Both the position numbers and the translations under genes were made by a program. Positions 54,275 through 63,173 of a stretch of DNA of 64,000 nt are shown piece after piece (position 1 is the first letter of the stretch; every line of letters starts with the position of its first letter). This DNA comes from Saxibacter everestensis (GTDB lineage Bacteria; Actinomycetota; Actinomycetes; Actinomycetales; Brevibacteriaceae). The stretch is taken from positions 3,582,550-3,646,549 of the forward strand of contig NZ_CP090958.1 in assembly GCF_025787225.1 (NCBI RefSeq), given 5' to 3'. The notes under the pieces were generated by a model. It was not told where the DNA came from, made no database searches, and was given only the letters and a program-made list of their open reading frames with translations.

Positions 54275-55909
54275 CTAACGAACTTGACGGCCGCGACGGC
54301 CCACAACAGCTGCGAGTACGTCACGGACTTCGCTGACCCGGAAGACGTGGCAGAAAACGAAGTACACGATTGCCATCACGGTTCCGACGATGAGGACTGT
54401 GACGAACGATCCCGCCCGCCCGCTCCAGGAGAATTCGGCGAGCGGCCAGAGGGAGAGGACGCCGGCTGCCGACGACAAGACCGCAGCGAAGGCCAGTTTG
54501 ACGTGGGCGGAGAGAATTCGGTCGCCGTCGATGGAGCCCAGCCGGCGGCGCAGCTGTCCGGCGGCAAGCACCGCGCCAATCGTATTGGCGAGGCTCATCG
54601 CCAGCCCGATGCCGACGACGATCCATTGCTTAGGCAGTGTTGCCGAGGCCAGCACACCGGCAGCGGTCAGCACGACGACCGGGATTTGTACCAGGAAAGG
54701 CGTCCGGGCGTCTTCGAAGGCATAGAAGACCCGTTGGATCAGATAGTTGGCGCTAAACGGCACGAGTCCCAGGACCATGGCGACGATGACCATCCCGATG
54801 GACGCGCCCTGTTCCCTGGTGCCGCCGGCGAGGATCAGCCCCACCTGCCCGGCGAGCACCAGGAGCGCCGCCGTGGCAAAGACGTTGACCACGGCCACCG
54901 TTCGCAGTCCGGCCGAAAAATTCCGCCGGACCGCGTCGAGGTCCCCGCTCGCCGCGTCGTGGCTCATCGGCGTGAACAGCGCCGTCGCGATGGACACCGC
55001 CGCCAGGGAATGCGGGAGCATGAATACCAGGAAACCCAGGGTGTACGCCGCATTGGACGCCGAGGACTCGCCGGATTGGGATGTCGCCGACGACGCGACC
55101 TGAGAGGTGACGATGAAGCCGATCTGGCCGATGAGCACGGCGGCGAACGTCCACCCCGCAACCTTTGATGCTCTGCTCAGACCGACGCCGCGGAAGCCGA
55201 ATCTCGGCATGAAACGGAACCCGGAGCGCATCAGCGGCCAGATCAGGATCAGGGCCTGCGCCACGACGCCGAGGGTCGCGGTGCCGGCGATCAGCGAGAT
55301 CTTTCCGTCGTCCCAGCTGCCAACCGGGTGCTGGCCCTGGTCACCGCGGCCGAACAGCGCGATGAAGGCGACAAGGCCGGCGATCGACACGATGTTGTTG
55401 ATCACCGGTGCCCACATGTATGGACCGAAGGAGCCCTTGGCGTTGAGCACCTGCCCGAGCAGCGTGTACAAGCCGTAGAAGAAGACCTGCGGAATGCACC
55501 AGTAGGCGAATGCGGTGGCCAGCGCAATTTGATCCTGGCTCCAGCCGGAGCTTGCGTAGACCCTGACCATGAGCCCGGAGAGCGCGGTCAGAATCAATGT
55601 GACTATGAGCAGGCCGGAAATCGAAAGGGTAAGCAGCCGGTCGGTGTAGTTCTTGCCGCCATCAGACTGTTTGGACGCCCGGACGATCTGCGGTACCAGT
55701 ACGGCATTGAGCACGCCACCGGCGATCAGCATGTAGATGTTGTTCGGGATCTTGTTAGCGACATCGAAGGCGTCCGCCGAGCCGCCGATCGTCGAGCCGA
55801 TGGCGGCGGCGAGAACGATCGCCTTAACGAAGCCGAGTATTCGCGACACCAGGGTGCCTGCGGTCATGATCAGTGATGAGCGGCCGAAACTTGCTGTCTT
55901 ACCACTCAC
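54275..55909 (-). CDS. murJ: Lipid II flippase MurJ
   Basis: This 544-residue protein has about 14 membrane helices of the MOP superfamily. It shows GTLVSRILGFVKAIVLAAAI, NKIPNNIYMLIAGGVLNAVLVP in two parts, and FVFMLPHSLAAVSIATALF-like helices (LGFLVFMLPHSLAAVS). It flips lipid-linked peptidoglycan precursor across the membrane. The GTG start overlaps the DUF6049 stop (GTGA). Unlike Mycobacterium MviN it lacks a fused pseudokinase, which is encoded downstream. Confidence 0.93.
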   Translation of the reverse strand: MSGKTASFGRSSLIMTAGTLVSRILGFVKAIVLAAAIGSTIGGSADAFDVANKIPNNIYMLIAGGVLNAVLVPQIVRASKQSDGGKNYTDRLLTLSISGLLIVTLILTALSGLMVRVYASSGWSQDQIALATAFAYWCIPQVFFYGLYTLLGQVLNAKGSFGPYMWAPVINNIVSIAGLVAFIALFGRGDQGQHPVGSWDDGKISLIAGTATLGVVAQALILIWPLMRSGFRFMPRFGFRGVGLSRASKVAGWTFAAVLIGQIGFIVTSQVASSATSQSGESSASNAAYTLGFLVFMLPHSLAAVSIATALFTPMSHDAASGDLDAVRRNFSAGLRTVAVVNVFATAALLVLAGQVGLILAGGTREQGASIGMVIVAMVLGLVPFSANYLIQRVFYAFEDARTPFLVQIPVVVLTAAGVLASATLPKQWIVVGIGLAMSLANTIGAVLAAGQLRRRLGSIDGDRILSAHVKLAFAAVLSSAAGVLSLWPLAEFSWSGRAGSFVTVLIVGTVMAIVYFVFCHVFRVSEVRDVLAAVVGRRGRQVR

Positions 55910-58245
55910 TCGTTGTCCTTGCGTTCTGCGATGATCTTCAGTTCTGCCGTGTCGAGCCGTTTCTCGGACTCGGCGACCGCGGCCGCGAGCTGGGTTTCGG
56001 GAACCTTGCGCCGTCCGCCCATAACCGTCTTCGTGATGCCGGCGATCAAAACGATGGCGAGCAAACCGCCGACGATTGCGGTGCCGATGTTCTCCCAGTC
56101 GGCGCGCACCCGCACAGTCTGTTCCGCCGGCCCGGCCACCACCTTCCCGGTTTGCGACAGAACCGAGATCCAGACCTTGACATCACCGTTCGCCACTCCG
56201 CGCACCGGAACAGTGACCCTGGCCGAACCGCCCGGCTGGATCGCCATCGTCTGGGATGTCCCGCCCCGTAACTGGCCGGTCTGGGCCTCCAGCGCCACCT
56301 TGATGTTCGCTTCGCGATCGGAACCGTTCTCCACCTGAATTGGAATCTCGGTCTTGTCTCCGGTGATCAGGGTGACTGTGCTGCCCGTGACCGCCCGGAT
56401 ACTGCCAGCTGCCTTCGCTGTCGCGGTCGAGAACTCTGTCACCTTGGCCGGCCACTCCGGATTGCCGACCCAGTGTGTCGCACTGAATCCCAGCAGCCGG
56501 CGCCTGAATTCGGTGTCCGCGGCGACCGGATCATCGAGCGCGGAGTTGTAGTTGCTGACTTCGTCCCGGATCTCGGACAGGTCATTCAGGGTGGATACCG
56601 GCAGCGATTTGCCGTCGGCCGAACTGTCGTAGCTTCCGCTGACCTCCGCGTTGAGATCTGTCAGGTCGTCGATGCCTTGCGTCTCGATCCATGGCGCATC
56701 CTCAAGCGTGGTGACAAGCTGCCGGATCACCGCCGGATCGGCGGAGAATCCACGAGGAGCCGCCATCAGCACGCTGCGCGAATCTGATGTTCTTTCGTTG
56801 GAGATGGCCGCGGTTTCGGCGGCAATCCGGGAAATCTGCTGGGCGGGGGTCACGGGTGACTGGTGTTGAGCGGAGTCGCCCCTGGGTGCGTCTGGGTCAA
56901 GCTGGCCGAGCAGGTCGGACAGTGTCGTGTCGGTGATCAACGAGTCGATGTTCCGGCCCGGAATGTCTATCGAGGCACGACCGGTAGGAGTGAAACTCTC
57001 TGGGGACTGCTGCTGCTCATCGCTGACGATCACATTCTGATATCCGGCCTTTCTCAGGGATACCAGGGTCTCGGTGTCGGCGGTGCCCGGCGACGGCCAC
57101 GCCACGTCGCTCCTGATGCCCGGGAAGACATCCTTGAGGCTGTCGCCTTCGTTTGCGGCCGGTTTGAGAATGTCCGCGAGTCGGCTGTGCGAGAGCGCGC
57201 GCAGGTCGGGGTCCGCCCAGGGCGTGGCAATCAATGATCGGTTCTTGCTCTGTTCGAGAAACGTCGTATACCAGCGGCGTAGCTGGGGCAGGTCTTCGAC
57301 GGCGGATTCGCCGGCTGCCTGCTCGGAGGCTTCGGCCGAGGGACTTTGCGGTGCCTCGCCATCCTCGGTTTGGCCGGCCTGCTCTGCCTCGGCGAGCCGT
57401 TGCTGGATCGAGCGAATCAGCTGCGGATCAATCGACCAGGTGACATCTGAGGCTCCGGTGCCATCGAGGAGATTCTGCAGCGGGCCGTCCGGGCCGGCGG
57501 CCGCCTCGAGGCTGTCGGCACTCAGCAGGCCGTCCGATTCGACTTCTGTAGGCCCGGCAACCGGAAGGAGTGTGGTGATCTTGCTGGGCACAAGATTCGG
57601 ATCCGGGTACCAGGTGGTGAATCCCGGGGCGTAGCTGCGCAACCCCTGATCCGAACCGGGATCGCCACTCAGCTGCACGGCAATGCCTCTCGGCCCCCAG
57701 CTGGAATCCGGGTTGAAGGTAGGGAGTCCGAGCTTGTCGGCGTCAATGCTGAACCGGAAGTCGTGCGTTGAGTGGGCCTTGATCTTGTCAGGAACCTCAG
57801 GCGTCCCCTTTTCCGGCTTCTTCTCATCCTTCTCAGGCTTGGGATGCGATGAGGCGATGATCGAACCGGCCGAGCCTTCGGCAGCCCAGTCGGCCAACTG
57901 GTCCCGGCTGCGCAGCAGATCCTTCTTCATCAACAGGCGTAGGCGCGGCTTGTCCAGGTCACTGTCGCTGTTGTTGACGATCCGGCCGGAAACCTCCAGC
58001 TTCGTGTCCGGATTGATTCCGGCACTGACCGAACCGAGTTCGAGGTAGCTCGTGGCCGGTTTGGTGGCGGTGGGTTGCGCGGCGGTGTTGTTGGTCTGGG
58101 TGGCCGGGGTAGTCGCGGTTCTGGTCGGCGCGGTTGTCCCGGCCTGGGCAGAGGAAAGGGCGGGAACGCCAGCGAAAGTGAGCGCACTGCCGATGATCAG
58201 CAGCAGGAACATCCGGACCATCCGCTGCGGGCGCGTTGGGTTCAC
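55906..58245 (-). CDS. DUF6049 secreted membrane-anchored protein
   Basis: This 779-residue protein has a signal peptide (VRMFLLLIIGSALTFAGVPA), a Thr-rich linker, a large extracellular body and a C-terminal membrane helix (GTAIVGGLLAIVLIAGIT) followed by a short basic tail. It corresponds to Rv3909 in M. tuberculosis, always upstream of the murJ gene. The function is unknown; a role with lipid II flipping or wall assembly is inferred from that conserved neighbour. It starts with GTG overlapping the NUDIX stop. Confidence 0.85.
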   Translation of the reverse strand: MNPTRPQRMVRMFLLLIIGSALTFAGVPALSSAQAGTTAPTRTATTPATQTNNTAAQPTATKPATSYLELGSVSAGINPDTKLEVSGRIVNNSDSDLDKPRLRLLMKKDLLRSRDQLADWAAEGSAGSIIASSHPKPEKDEKKPEKGTPEVPDKIKAHSTHDFRFSIDADKLGLPTFNPDSSWGPRGIAVQLSGDPGSDQGLRSYAPGFTTWYPDPNLVPSKITTLLPVAGPTEVESDGLLSADSLEAAAGPDGPLQNLLDGTGASDVTWSIDPQLIRSIQQRLAEAEQAGQTEDGEAPQSPSAEASEQAAGESAVEDLPQLRRWYTTFLEQSKNRSLIATPWADPDLRALSHSRLADILKPAANEGDSLKDVFPGIRSDVAWPSPGTADTETLVSLRKAGYQNVIVSDEQQQSPESFTPTGRASIDIPGRNIDSLITDTTLSDLLGQLDPDAPRGDSAQHQSPVTPAQQISRIAAETAAISNERTSDSRSVLMAAPRGFSADPAVIRQLVTTLEDAPWIETQGIDDLTDLNAEVSGSYDSSADGKSLPVSTLNDLSEIRDEVSNYNSALDDPVAADTEFRRRLLGFSATHWVGNPEWPAKVTEFSTATAKAAGSIRAVTGSTVTLITGDKTEIPIQVENGSDREANIKVALEAQTGQLRGGTSQTMAIQPGGSARVTVPVRGVANGDVKVWISVLSQTGKVVAGPAEQTVRVRADWENIGTAIVGGLLAIVLIAGITKTVMGGRRKVPETQLAAAVAESEKRLDTAELKIIAERKDNE

Positions 58246-58727
58246 TGAAGTCCTGCCAGCTGGGATTTTGCCGCCAGCACCATCCGGCGCTCGTTGGCGA
58301 AGGACAGTCGCGCGGGGAGCTCGTCCATCGGGATCCAGGCGACATCGATCGCTTCCGCGTCGGGGTCATTCTCTATCGTCAGCCGGCCACCGGTGGCGCG
58401 CAGCAGATAATGGTGCACCACTTTATGGATCCGGAAGCCCGCCACCGAGAACCAGTAGTCAACGCTCCCAAGGTTGCCGACGATGTCTCCGGTGATCCCG
58501 GTCTCTTCGGCGATTTCGCGCACCGCCGCCTCGGCAGCTGACTCCTTGCCTTCCAGGTGGCCCTTGGGCAGACACCACTCGATCCGGCCGGCCCGATTGA
58601 AGCGCGCGATCACCGCGACGGTGTGCTGCGGCGAGCTGAAGTCTACGACTATGCCACCGGCGGAGGTTTCCTCCACGGTTGGTACGCGGGAACGTTGCGG
58701 TCCCGGCTTCGGCAATGGGGCAGACAT
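58242..58727 (-). CDS. NUDIX hydrolase (MutT4-like)
   Basis: From the ATG at 58727 it has 161 residues, starting MSAPLPKPGPQRSRV. The NUDIX box GHLEGKESAAEAAVREIAEE plus TG is complete. The family hydrolyses nucleoside diphosphate-linked compounds and can clean oxidised nucleotides; M. tuberculosis MutT4 (Rv3908) is in the same place. It overlaps the DUF6049 gene by 4 bp and diverges from the CCA-adding enzyme gene. Confidence 0.88.
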   Translation of the reverse strand: MSAPLPKPGPQRSRVPTVEETSAGGIVVDFSSPQHTVAVIARFNRAGRIEWCLPKGHLEGKESAAEAAVREIAEETGITGDIVGNLGSVDYWFSVAGFRIHKVVHHYLLRATGGRLTIENDPDAEAIDVAWIPMDELPARLSFANERRMVLAAKSQLAGLQ

Positions 58728-58918
58728 TCTTTTACTGTAAACGGCTTGCCTGAGTGAATGCAGGATCGAAGTACCGTGGCGATGCATTTGTAGTAACTTG
58801 GCCGCCCCCAACAGGGGCATTACGGTAGATGCAGACAGGTTCCGCCCTGGGTAGCAGCCGCCCAAGGCTGCGAGAGAGACAAGATCCGGAGTGCACCATT
58901 TCTGACGATAGCGCGCCG

Positions 58919-60376
58919 ATGGCCGTGCCCGACCCCAAGCTCGCGCAATCGCGTCTCGCCGACCGGCTCCTGGAGCTCGATCCCGTCGTCGGAGAGCTTG
59001 GCCGCCGGTACGCCGCCGCCGGGTTTGAACTCGCCCTTGTCGGCGGCTCGGTCCGGGATGCATTCCTCGGCCGGAAGGTTCCCGATCTCGACCTGACAAC
59101 CGATGCGCGGCCGGACGAGACGCTGTCCGTCATCAAGGGCTGGGCCGATACCCACTGGGACATCGGCCGGGAGTTCGGCACGATCGGCCTGCGCAAGGGC
59201 GACGACATCATCGAAATCACGACGTACCGGGCAGAGGCCTACGAGCCCGATTCGCGGAAACCGACCGTGGCATTCGGTAACAGTCTTGAAGGAGACCTCT
59301 CCCGCCGTGACTTCACCATCGGTGCGATGGCGGTTCGGCTGCCGGATCTGACCTTTGTCGATCCGCATGGCGGGTTTGACGACCTGACCAGTGGCGTCAT
59401 CCGCACGCCAGGAACGGCCGAGAGTTCGTTCTCGGATGACCCGCTGCGGATGATGCGCGCGGCCCGATTCTCCGCGCAGCTCGGCTTTGAGCTGCATCCG
59501 GACGTGCTCGCTGCCATCTCCGCCATGAGTGGGCGGATCGAGATCATCTCCGCCGAGCGAGTGCGAGAAGAACTGGTCAAGCTGATCTGCGCGAAGGGCG
59601 CCCGCCGCGGCATCGAGGTGCTGGTCGACACCGGACTGGCCGACCGGGTCCTGCCGGAGGTGTCGGCGCTCAGGCTGGAACGGGATGAGCACCATCGGCA
59701 CAAGGATGTCTATCAGCACTCGCTGACCGTGCTCGATCAGGCGATCGGTTACGAAAGCACCGCCGAGGCGAAGACCGACCCGGGCGCCATCGTCGGGCCG
59801 GATTTTGTGCTGCGTTTCGCCGCGCTGATGCACGATGTGGGGAAGCCGGCCACCCGACGGTTCGAGCCAGGCGGTGCGGTGACCTTCCACCATCACGATG
59901 TGGTCGGGGCAAAGCTGACCGCGAAGCGGATGAAGGCGCTCCGATTCGATAAGGAAACCACCAAGGCGGTCGCCCGGCTGGTCGAGCTGCACCTGCGGTT
60001 CTATGGCTACGGTGACGCCGGCTGGTCGGATTCCGCCGTGCGACGTTACGTGACCGACGCGGGGCCGCTGCTGAGCCGGCTGCACGCGCTGACCCGATCC
60101 GATGTGACGACCCGGAACCGCCGGAAGGCCGAGCGGCTGGCCTTCGCCTATGACGACCTGGAGCAGCGGATCGTGCTGCTGAAGGAGCGCGAGGAACTCG
60201 ACGCCGTCCGTCCGGACCTGGATGGCCGGCAGATCATGGAGCTACTGGATGTTCCACCCGGCCCGGTGGTCGGCCAGGCATATAAGTACCTGTTGAGCCT
60301 GAGGATGGAGCACGGGCCGCTGGGCGAAGACGCCGCCGCGGACCGGCTCCGGGAGTGGTGGGCGACCCAGGGGTGA
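58919..60376 (+). CDS. cca: CCA tRNA nucleotidyltransferase (PcnA/Cca)
   Basis: The ATG at 58919 gives 485 residues. It has the nucleotidyltransferase motif LVGGSVRDAFLGRKVPDLDL with the DxD pair, RRDFTIGAMA, PLRMMRAARFSAQLGFEL, and an HD domain (LMHDVGKPATR, HHHDVVGAKL). It adds CCA to tRNA 3' ends; both tRNAs here lack encoded CCA. No RBS lies before this ATG. An ATT codon at 58898 preceded by GGAG is a possible rare start. Upstream in-frame sequence otherwise seems non-coding. Confidence 0.9.
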   Translation: MAVPDPKLAQSRLADRLLELDPVVGELGRRYAAAGFELALVGGSVRDAFLGRKVPDLDLTTDARPDETLSVIKGWADTHWDIGREFGTIGLRKGDDIIEITTYRAEAYEPDSRKPTVAFGNSLEGDLSRRDFTIGAMAVRLPDLTFVDPHGGFDDLTSGVIRTPGTAESSFSDDPLRMMRAARFSAQLGFELHPDVLAAISAMSGRIEIISAERVREELVKLICAKGARRGIEVLVDTGLADRVLPEVSALRLERDEHHRHKDVYQHSLTVLDQAIGYESTAEAKTDPGAIVGPDFVLRFAALMHDVGKPATRRFEPGGAVTFHHHDVVGAKLTAKRMKALRFDKETTKAVARLVELHLRFYGYGDAGWSDSAVRRYVTDAGPLLSRLHALTRSDVTTRNRRKAERLAFAYDDLEQRIVLLKEREELDAVRPDLDGRQIMELLDVPPGPVVGQAYKYLLSLRMEHGPLGEDAAADRLREWWATQG

Positions 60377-60377
60377 G

Positions 60378-60409
60378 CCGTCCCTGACTGACCCCGTCCC
60401 TGACTGACC
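60378..60409. repeat. Tandem 16-bp repeat after cca
   Basis: CCGTCCCTGACTGACC occurs twice in tandem (60378-60393, 60394-60409), directly after the cca stop codon. A recent slippage duplication is likely. Confidence 0.8.
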
Positions 60410-60459
60410 CCGGGCTTACCCTGCTGCGGCTGGCCCGGTCATCCGGCGTGCGGGGTCAG
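60404..60459 (+). terminator. Candidate terminator hairpin after cca
   Basis: CTGACCCCG (60404-60412) pairs with CGGGGTCAG (60451-60459), with a GC-rich interior. It lies 28 bp after the cca stop. The loop is long and no T run follows. Confidence 0.45.
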
Positions 60460-60620
60460 CGTCTGGATGAGGAGCGAATCGCAGCCCGTCCTTTGGCGAG
60501 GGTCGGCACGAGATGTTTGCGCCAAGGGTAGGAGTCGGTATTGCCCGCGCTGAGCGGCGGCACAACGGAGTCGATAGCCTTAGCAGCACTATCCTTCCGA
60601 CGCGCTGTGAGGAGACCACG

Positions 60621-62378
60621 ATGAGCGTGACTGACGAGTTCCGGGCTGCTCGGGATGCCCTGGTTGCAAACCGACAGGACTATGACAAGGCGGTCGCCGA
60701 GTTCAGCTGGCCAGAGTTCGAGGAGTTCAACTTCGCCCTGGACTGGTTCGACCAGATAGCCGTCGATAACGACTCACCTGCGCTGTGGATCGTCGAACAG
60801 GACGGCAGCGAGACGAAGCGCAGCTTCGCCGAGCTCTCTTCCCGGTCGAATCAGGTAGCAAACTGGATGCGGGCAGCTGGCGTCTCACGGGGCGACCGGA
60901 TCGTCGTGATGCTCGGTAACCAGGTCGAGCTCTGGGAGACAATGCTGGCCGGCACCAAGCTCGGCGCCGTGCTGATACCCACGACAACTATGCTCGGCCC
61001 TGCCGACCTCAGCGACCGGATTTCCCGTGGCAAGGCGAAGTTCGCCGTTGTCGGAGCCCCGGACGCGGGAAAATTCGACGACGTTCCCGGTGACTACTCG
61101 TTGATCGTGGTGGGCGCGGACACCGTACCGTCCGGCGCGCACAACTACGCGGACGCCGATAGCGCCTCCCTGGAGTTCACGCCGGATGCGGCCACCAGGG
61201 CGGATGACGCGCTGTTGCTGTACTTCACCTCGGGAACCACGGCCCAGGCGAAACTCGTCGAACACACCCACGTCTCGTATCCGGTCGGCCATCTTTCAAC
61301 CATGTACTGGATTGGGCTCGAGCCGGGTGACGTTCACTTGAATGTGGCCTCGCCGGGCTGGGCCAAGCATGCCTGGTCGAACTTCTTCACCCCGTGGATC
61401 GCCGAGGCCTGCGTATTCCTCTACAACTATGAGCGGTTCGACGCCTCCGCGCTGATGACCCAGATGGAACGCGCCGGAGTGACGAGTTTCTGTGCGCCGC
61501 CCACCGTGTGGCGGATGCTGATCCAGGCGGATCTCAGTCAGCTCGGCACGCCGCCGCAGAAGGTGGTCGGCGCAGGTGAACCGCTCAACCCCGAGGTGAT
61601 CGAGCGGGTGCAGCAGGCGTGGGGCGTCACCATCCGGGATGGCTTCGGCCAGACCGAGACAACTGTGCAGATCGCGAATTCCCCCGGCCAGCAGGTCAAA
61701 GCTGGATCGATGGGACGGCCGATGCCCGGATATCCGGTGGTGCTGGTGGATCCGGCCACAGGCGAAGTCGGCGACGAGGGCGAGATCTGCCTCGATCTGA
61801 GCAAGCGGCCACTCGGGTTGATGGTCGGCTATCACGATGCCCCGGAGCTGACCCAGCGATCGATGCGCGATGGTTTCTACCACACCGGGGATGTCGCCGC
61901 CCGGGATTCGCAAGGCTACATCACCTATGTAGGCCGGGCCGACGACGTTTTCAAGGCCTCGGACTACCGGCTCTCGCCGTTCGAGTTGGAAAGCGTGCTG
62001 ATCGAACACGAGGCCGTTGCCGAGGCGGCCGTGGTCCCGTCGCCGGATCCGGTGCGACTGGCTGTGCCGAAGGCGTATGTCGTGCTGGCAAACGGCTTCG
62101 AGCCGACGGCAGATACCGCGCGCAAGATCCTTGGGTTCTGCCGGGAGAACCTGGCTGCGTACAAGCGGATTCGACGCCTGGAGTTCGCCGAGCTGCCGAA
62201 GACAATTTCCGGAAAGATTCGCCGGGTGGAACTGCGGGCCCGCGAGCACGAATTGCATGCACCGCCGGTTGAGGAACCCGTCTCCTCGATCGGACCCGAC
62301 GGCGGAGCGGAGCCTGCGGTCGGCGAGGGCTTCGGCCACGAGTTCTCCGACTCGGACTTTCCCGAACTGAAGGGCTAA
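60621..62378 (+). CDS. Acyl-CoA synthetase, AMP-binding (medium-chain/aryl type)
   Basis: The ATG at 60621 (TGAGGAGACCACG upstream) gives 585 residues. It has the AMP-binding loop LLYFTSGTTAQAKLVEHTH, VGAGEPLNPEV, GFGQTETT, GFYHTGD and the catalytic Lys in KTISGKIRRVELR. The family activates carboxylic acids with ATP to acyl-AMP then acyl-CoA. The layout resembles medium-chain (ACSM-like) and benzoate-type ligases. A 35-residue acidic tail is unusual. No other fatty acid gene is near, so the substrate is open. Confidence 0.88.
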   Translation: MSVTDEFRAARDALVANRQDYDKAVAEFSWPEFEEFNFALDWFDQIAVDNDSPALWIVEQDGSETKRSFAELSSRSNQVANWMRAAGVSRGDRIVVMLGNQVELWETMLAGTKLGAVLIPTTTMLGPADLSDRISRGKAKFAVVGAPDAGKFDDVPGDYSLIVVGADTVPSGAHNYADADSASLEFTPDAATRADDALLLYFTSGTTAQAKLVEHTHVSYPVGHLSTMYWIGLEPGDVHLNVASPGWAKHAWSNFFTPWIAEACVFLYNYERFDASALMTQMERAGVTSFCAPPTVWRMLIQADLSQLGTPPQKVVGAGEPLNPEVIERVQQAWGVTIRDGFGQTETTVQIANSPGQQVKAGSMGRPMPGYPVVLVDPATGEVGDEGEICLDLSKRPLGLMVGYHDAPELTQRSMRDGFYHTGDVAARDSQGYITYVGRADDVFKASDYRLSPFELESVLIEHEAVAEAAVVPSPDPVRLAVPKAYVVLANGFEPTADTARKILGFCRENLAAYKRIRRLEFAELPKTISGKIRRVELRAREHELHAPPVEEPVSSIGPDGGAEPAVGEGFGHEFSDSDFPELKG

Positions 62379-62439
62379 GCAGCGCCGGCCTTGGCCCGAG
62401 GGCCCAGCGAGGACGCGAACATTGTGTGGCCTCCCCGGC

Positions 62440-62507
62440 AAGAACGCGGACTTGATGCAGGACCGCGCCTGAATTCAGGCGCTATCCTGCACAGCGCTCG
62501 CGTTCTT
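62440..62507 (+). terminator. Nested triple hairpin after the acyl-CoA synthetase gene
   Basis: Three nested stems: AAGAACGCG (62440-62448)/CGCGTTCTT (62499-62507), TGCAGGA (62456-62462)/TCCTGCA (62485-62491), and the perfect palindrome GCGCCTGAATTCAGGCGC (62465-62482). It is 61 bp after the stop and could be a terminator or a structured RNA. Confidence 0.6.
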
Positions 62508-62540
62508 CCTGGGGCGACGGCGGGCGGCACGCATTAGCCA

Positions 62541-62567
62541 TGTCACAAACTATGCCGTGGCCGTGTC
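62541..62567 (+). promoter_or_regulatory. Candidate ECF41 promoter before the CMD gene
   Basis: TGTCACA (62541-62547) equals the ECF41 -35 motif known from Bacillus and Rhodobacter. CGTGTC (62562-62567) lies at about -10 distance and resembles the CGTC element. The predicted transcript would begin about 40 bp before the CMD ATG, and an ECF41 gene follows that gene. Confidence 0.6.
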
Positions 62568-62617
62568 TACTCGGCATAGGCCGTCCATCCCGGATGGCAC
62601 GTGAACAGGAGACGGCA

Positions 62618-63169
62618 ATGCCACGAGTATCGATAAGCCATCCGCGAACGGCGAAGGTCCGACTGCTGGAATGGTTCAGTTCCCGCAAGTACGGAGCCGT
62701 CCTCCAGCCATTGCAGGTCTCGATGCATAACTCCAGGGTGCTGACCACGATGATCGTCACCGAACTGACCGTCGGCCGATGGAGATCTTTGACGCCAACC
62801 CAGACGGCGCTGGCGACGATGGTGTCAGCGGGTGACATTGGCTGTAGCTGGTGCATGGATTTCGGCGTCTGGGAACATCTCAATCAGGGCGTTGACCCGG
62901 TTAAACTCCGTGAGGTGCCAAATTGGCGAGAGTCGGCTGTCTACACTGATGCCGAGCGCCGGGTGATGGAATACGCGAGTGCCATGACGCAGAGTCCGCC
63001 CACGGTCACCGATGAGATGGTCTCTCGCCTGCAGGCTGAGCTGAGCGAAGCTCAGGTTGTCGAGCTGACCGCGCTGATCGCGCTGGAGAATCAGCGCTCG
63101 AGGTTTAATTTTGCAATGGGATTAACAAGCCAGGGTTTCAAGGCAAGCTGCGATCTGGCGGACAGGTGA
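62618..63169 (+). CDS. Carboxymuconolactone decarboxylase family protein linked to ECF41
   Basis: The ATG at 62618 (AGGAGACGGCA upstream) gives 183 residues. The CMD domain has LTPTQTALATMVSAGDIGCS and the CxxC pair of GCSWCMDFGVW, then helices NQRSRFNFAMGLTSQGFK. The family forms trimers or hexamers and works in peroxide or aromatic metabolism. CMD genes are among the standard neighbours (COE group) of ECF41 sigma factors. The sigma gene starts 4 bp after this stop, so they are one operon. Confidence 0.85.
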   Translation: MPRVSISHPRTAKVRLLEWFSSRKYGAVLQPLQVSMHNSRVLTTMIVTELTVGRWRSLTPTQTALATMVSAGDIGCSWCMDFGVWEHLNQGVDPVKLREVPNWRESAVYTDAERRVMEYASAMTQSPPTVTDEMVSRLQAELSEAQVVELTALIALENQRSRFNFAMGLTSQGFKASCDLADR

Positions 63170-63173
63170 TGAG

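Noticed and set aside
58820-60085. 421-residue open frame on the minus strand opposite cca
   Set aside because: It mirrors a well-supported gene with HD and nucleotidyltransferase motifs, shows no domain itself, and long antisense frames are common in high-GC DNA.
61296-62441. 381-residue minus-strand frame opposite the acyl-CoA synthetase
   Set aside because: The plus-strand gene has all AMP-binding motifs; the antisense frame is rich in His/Arg and has no family features.
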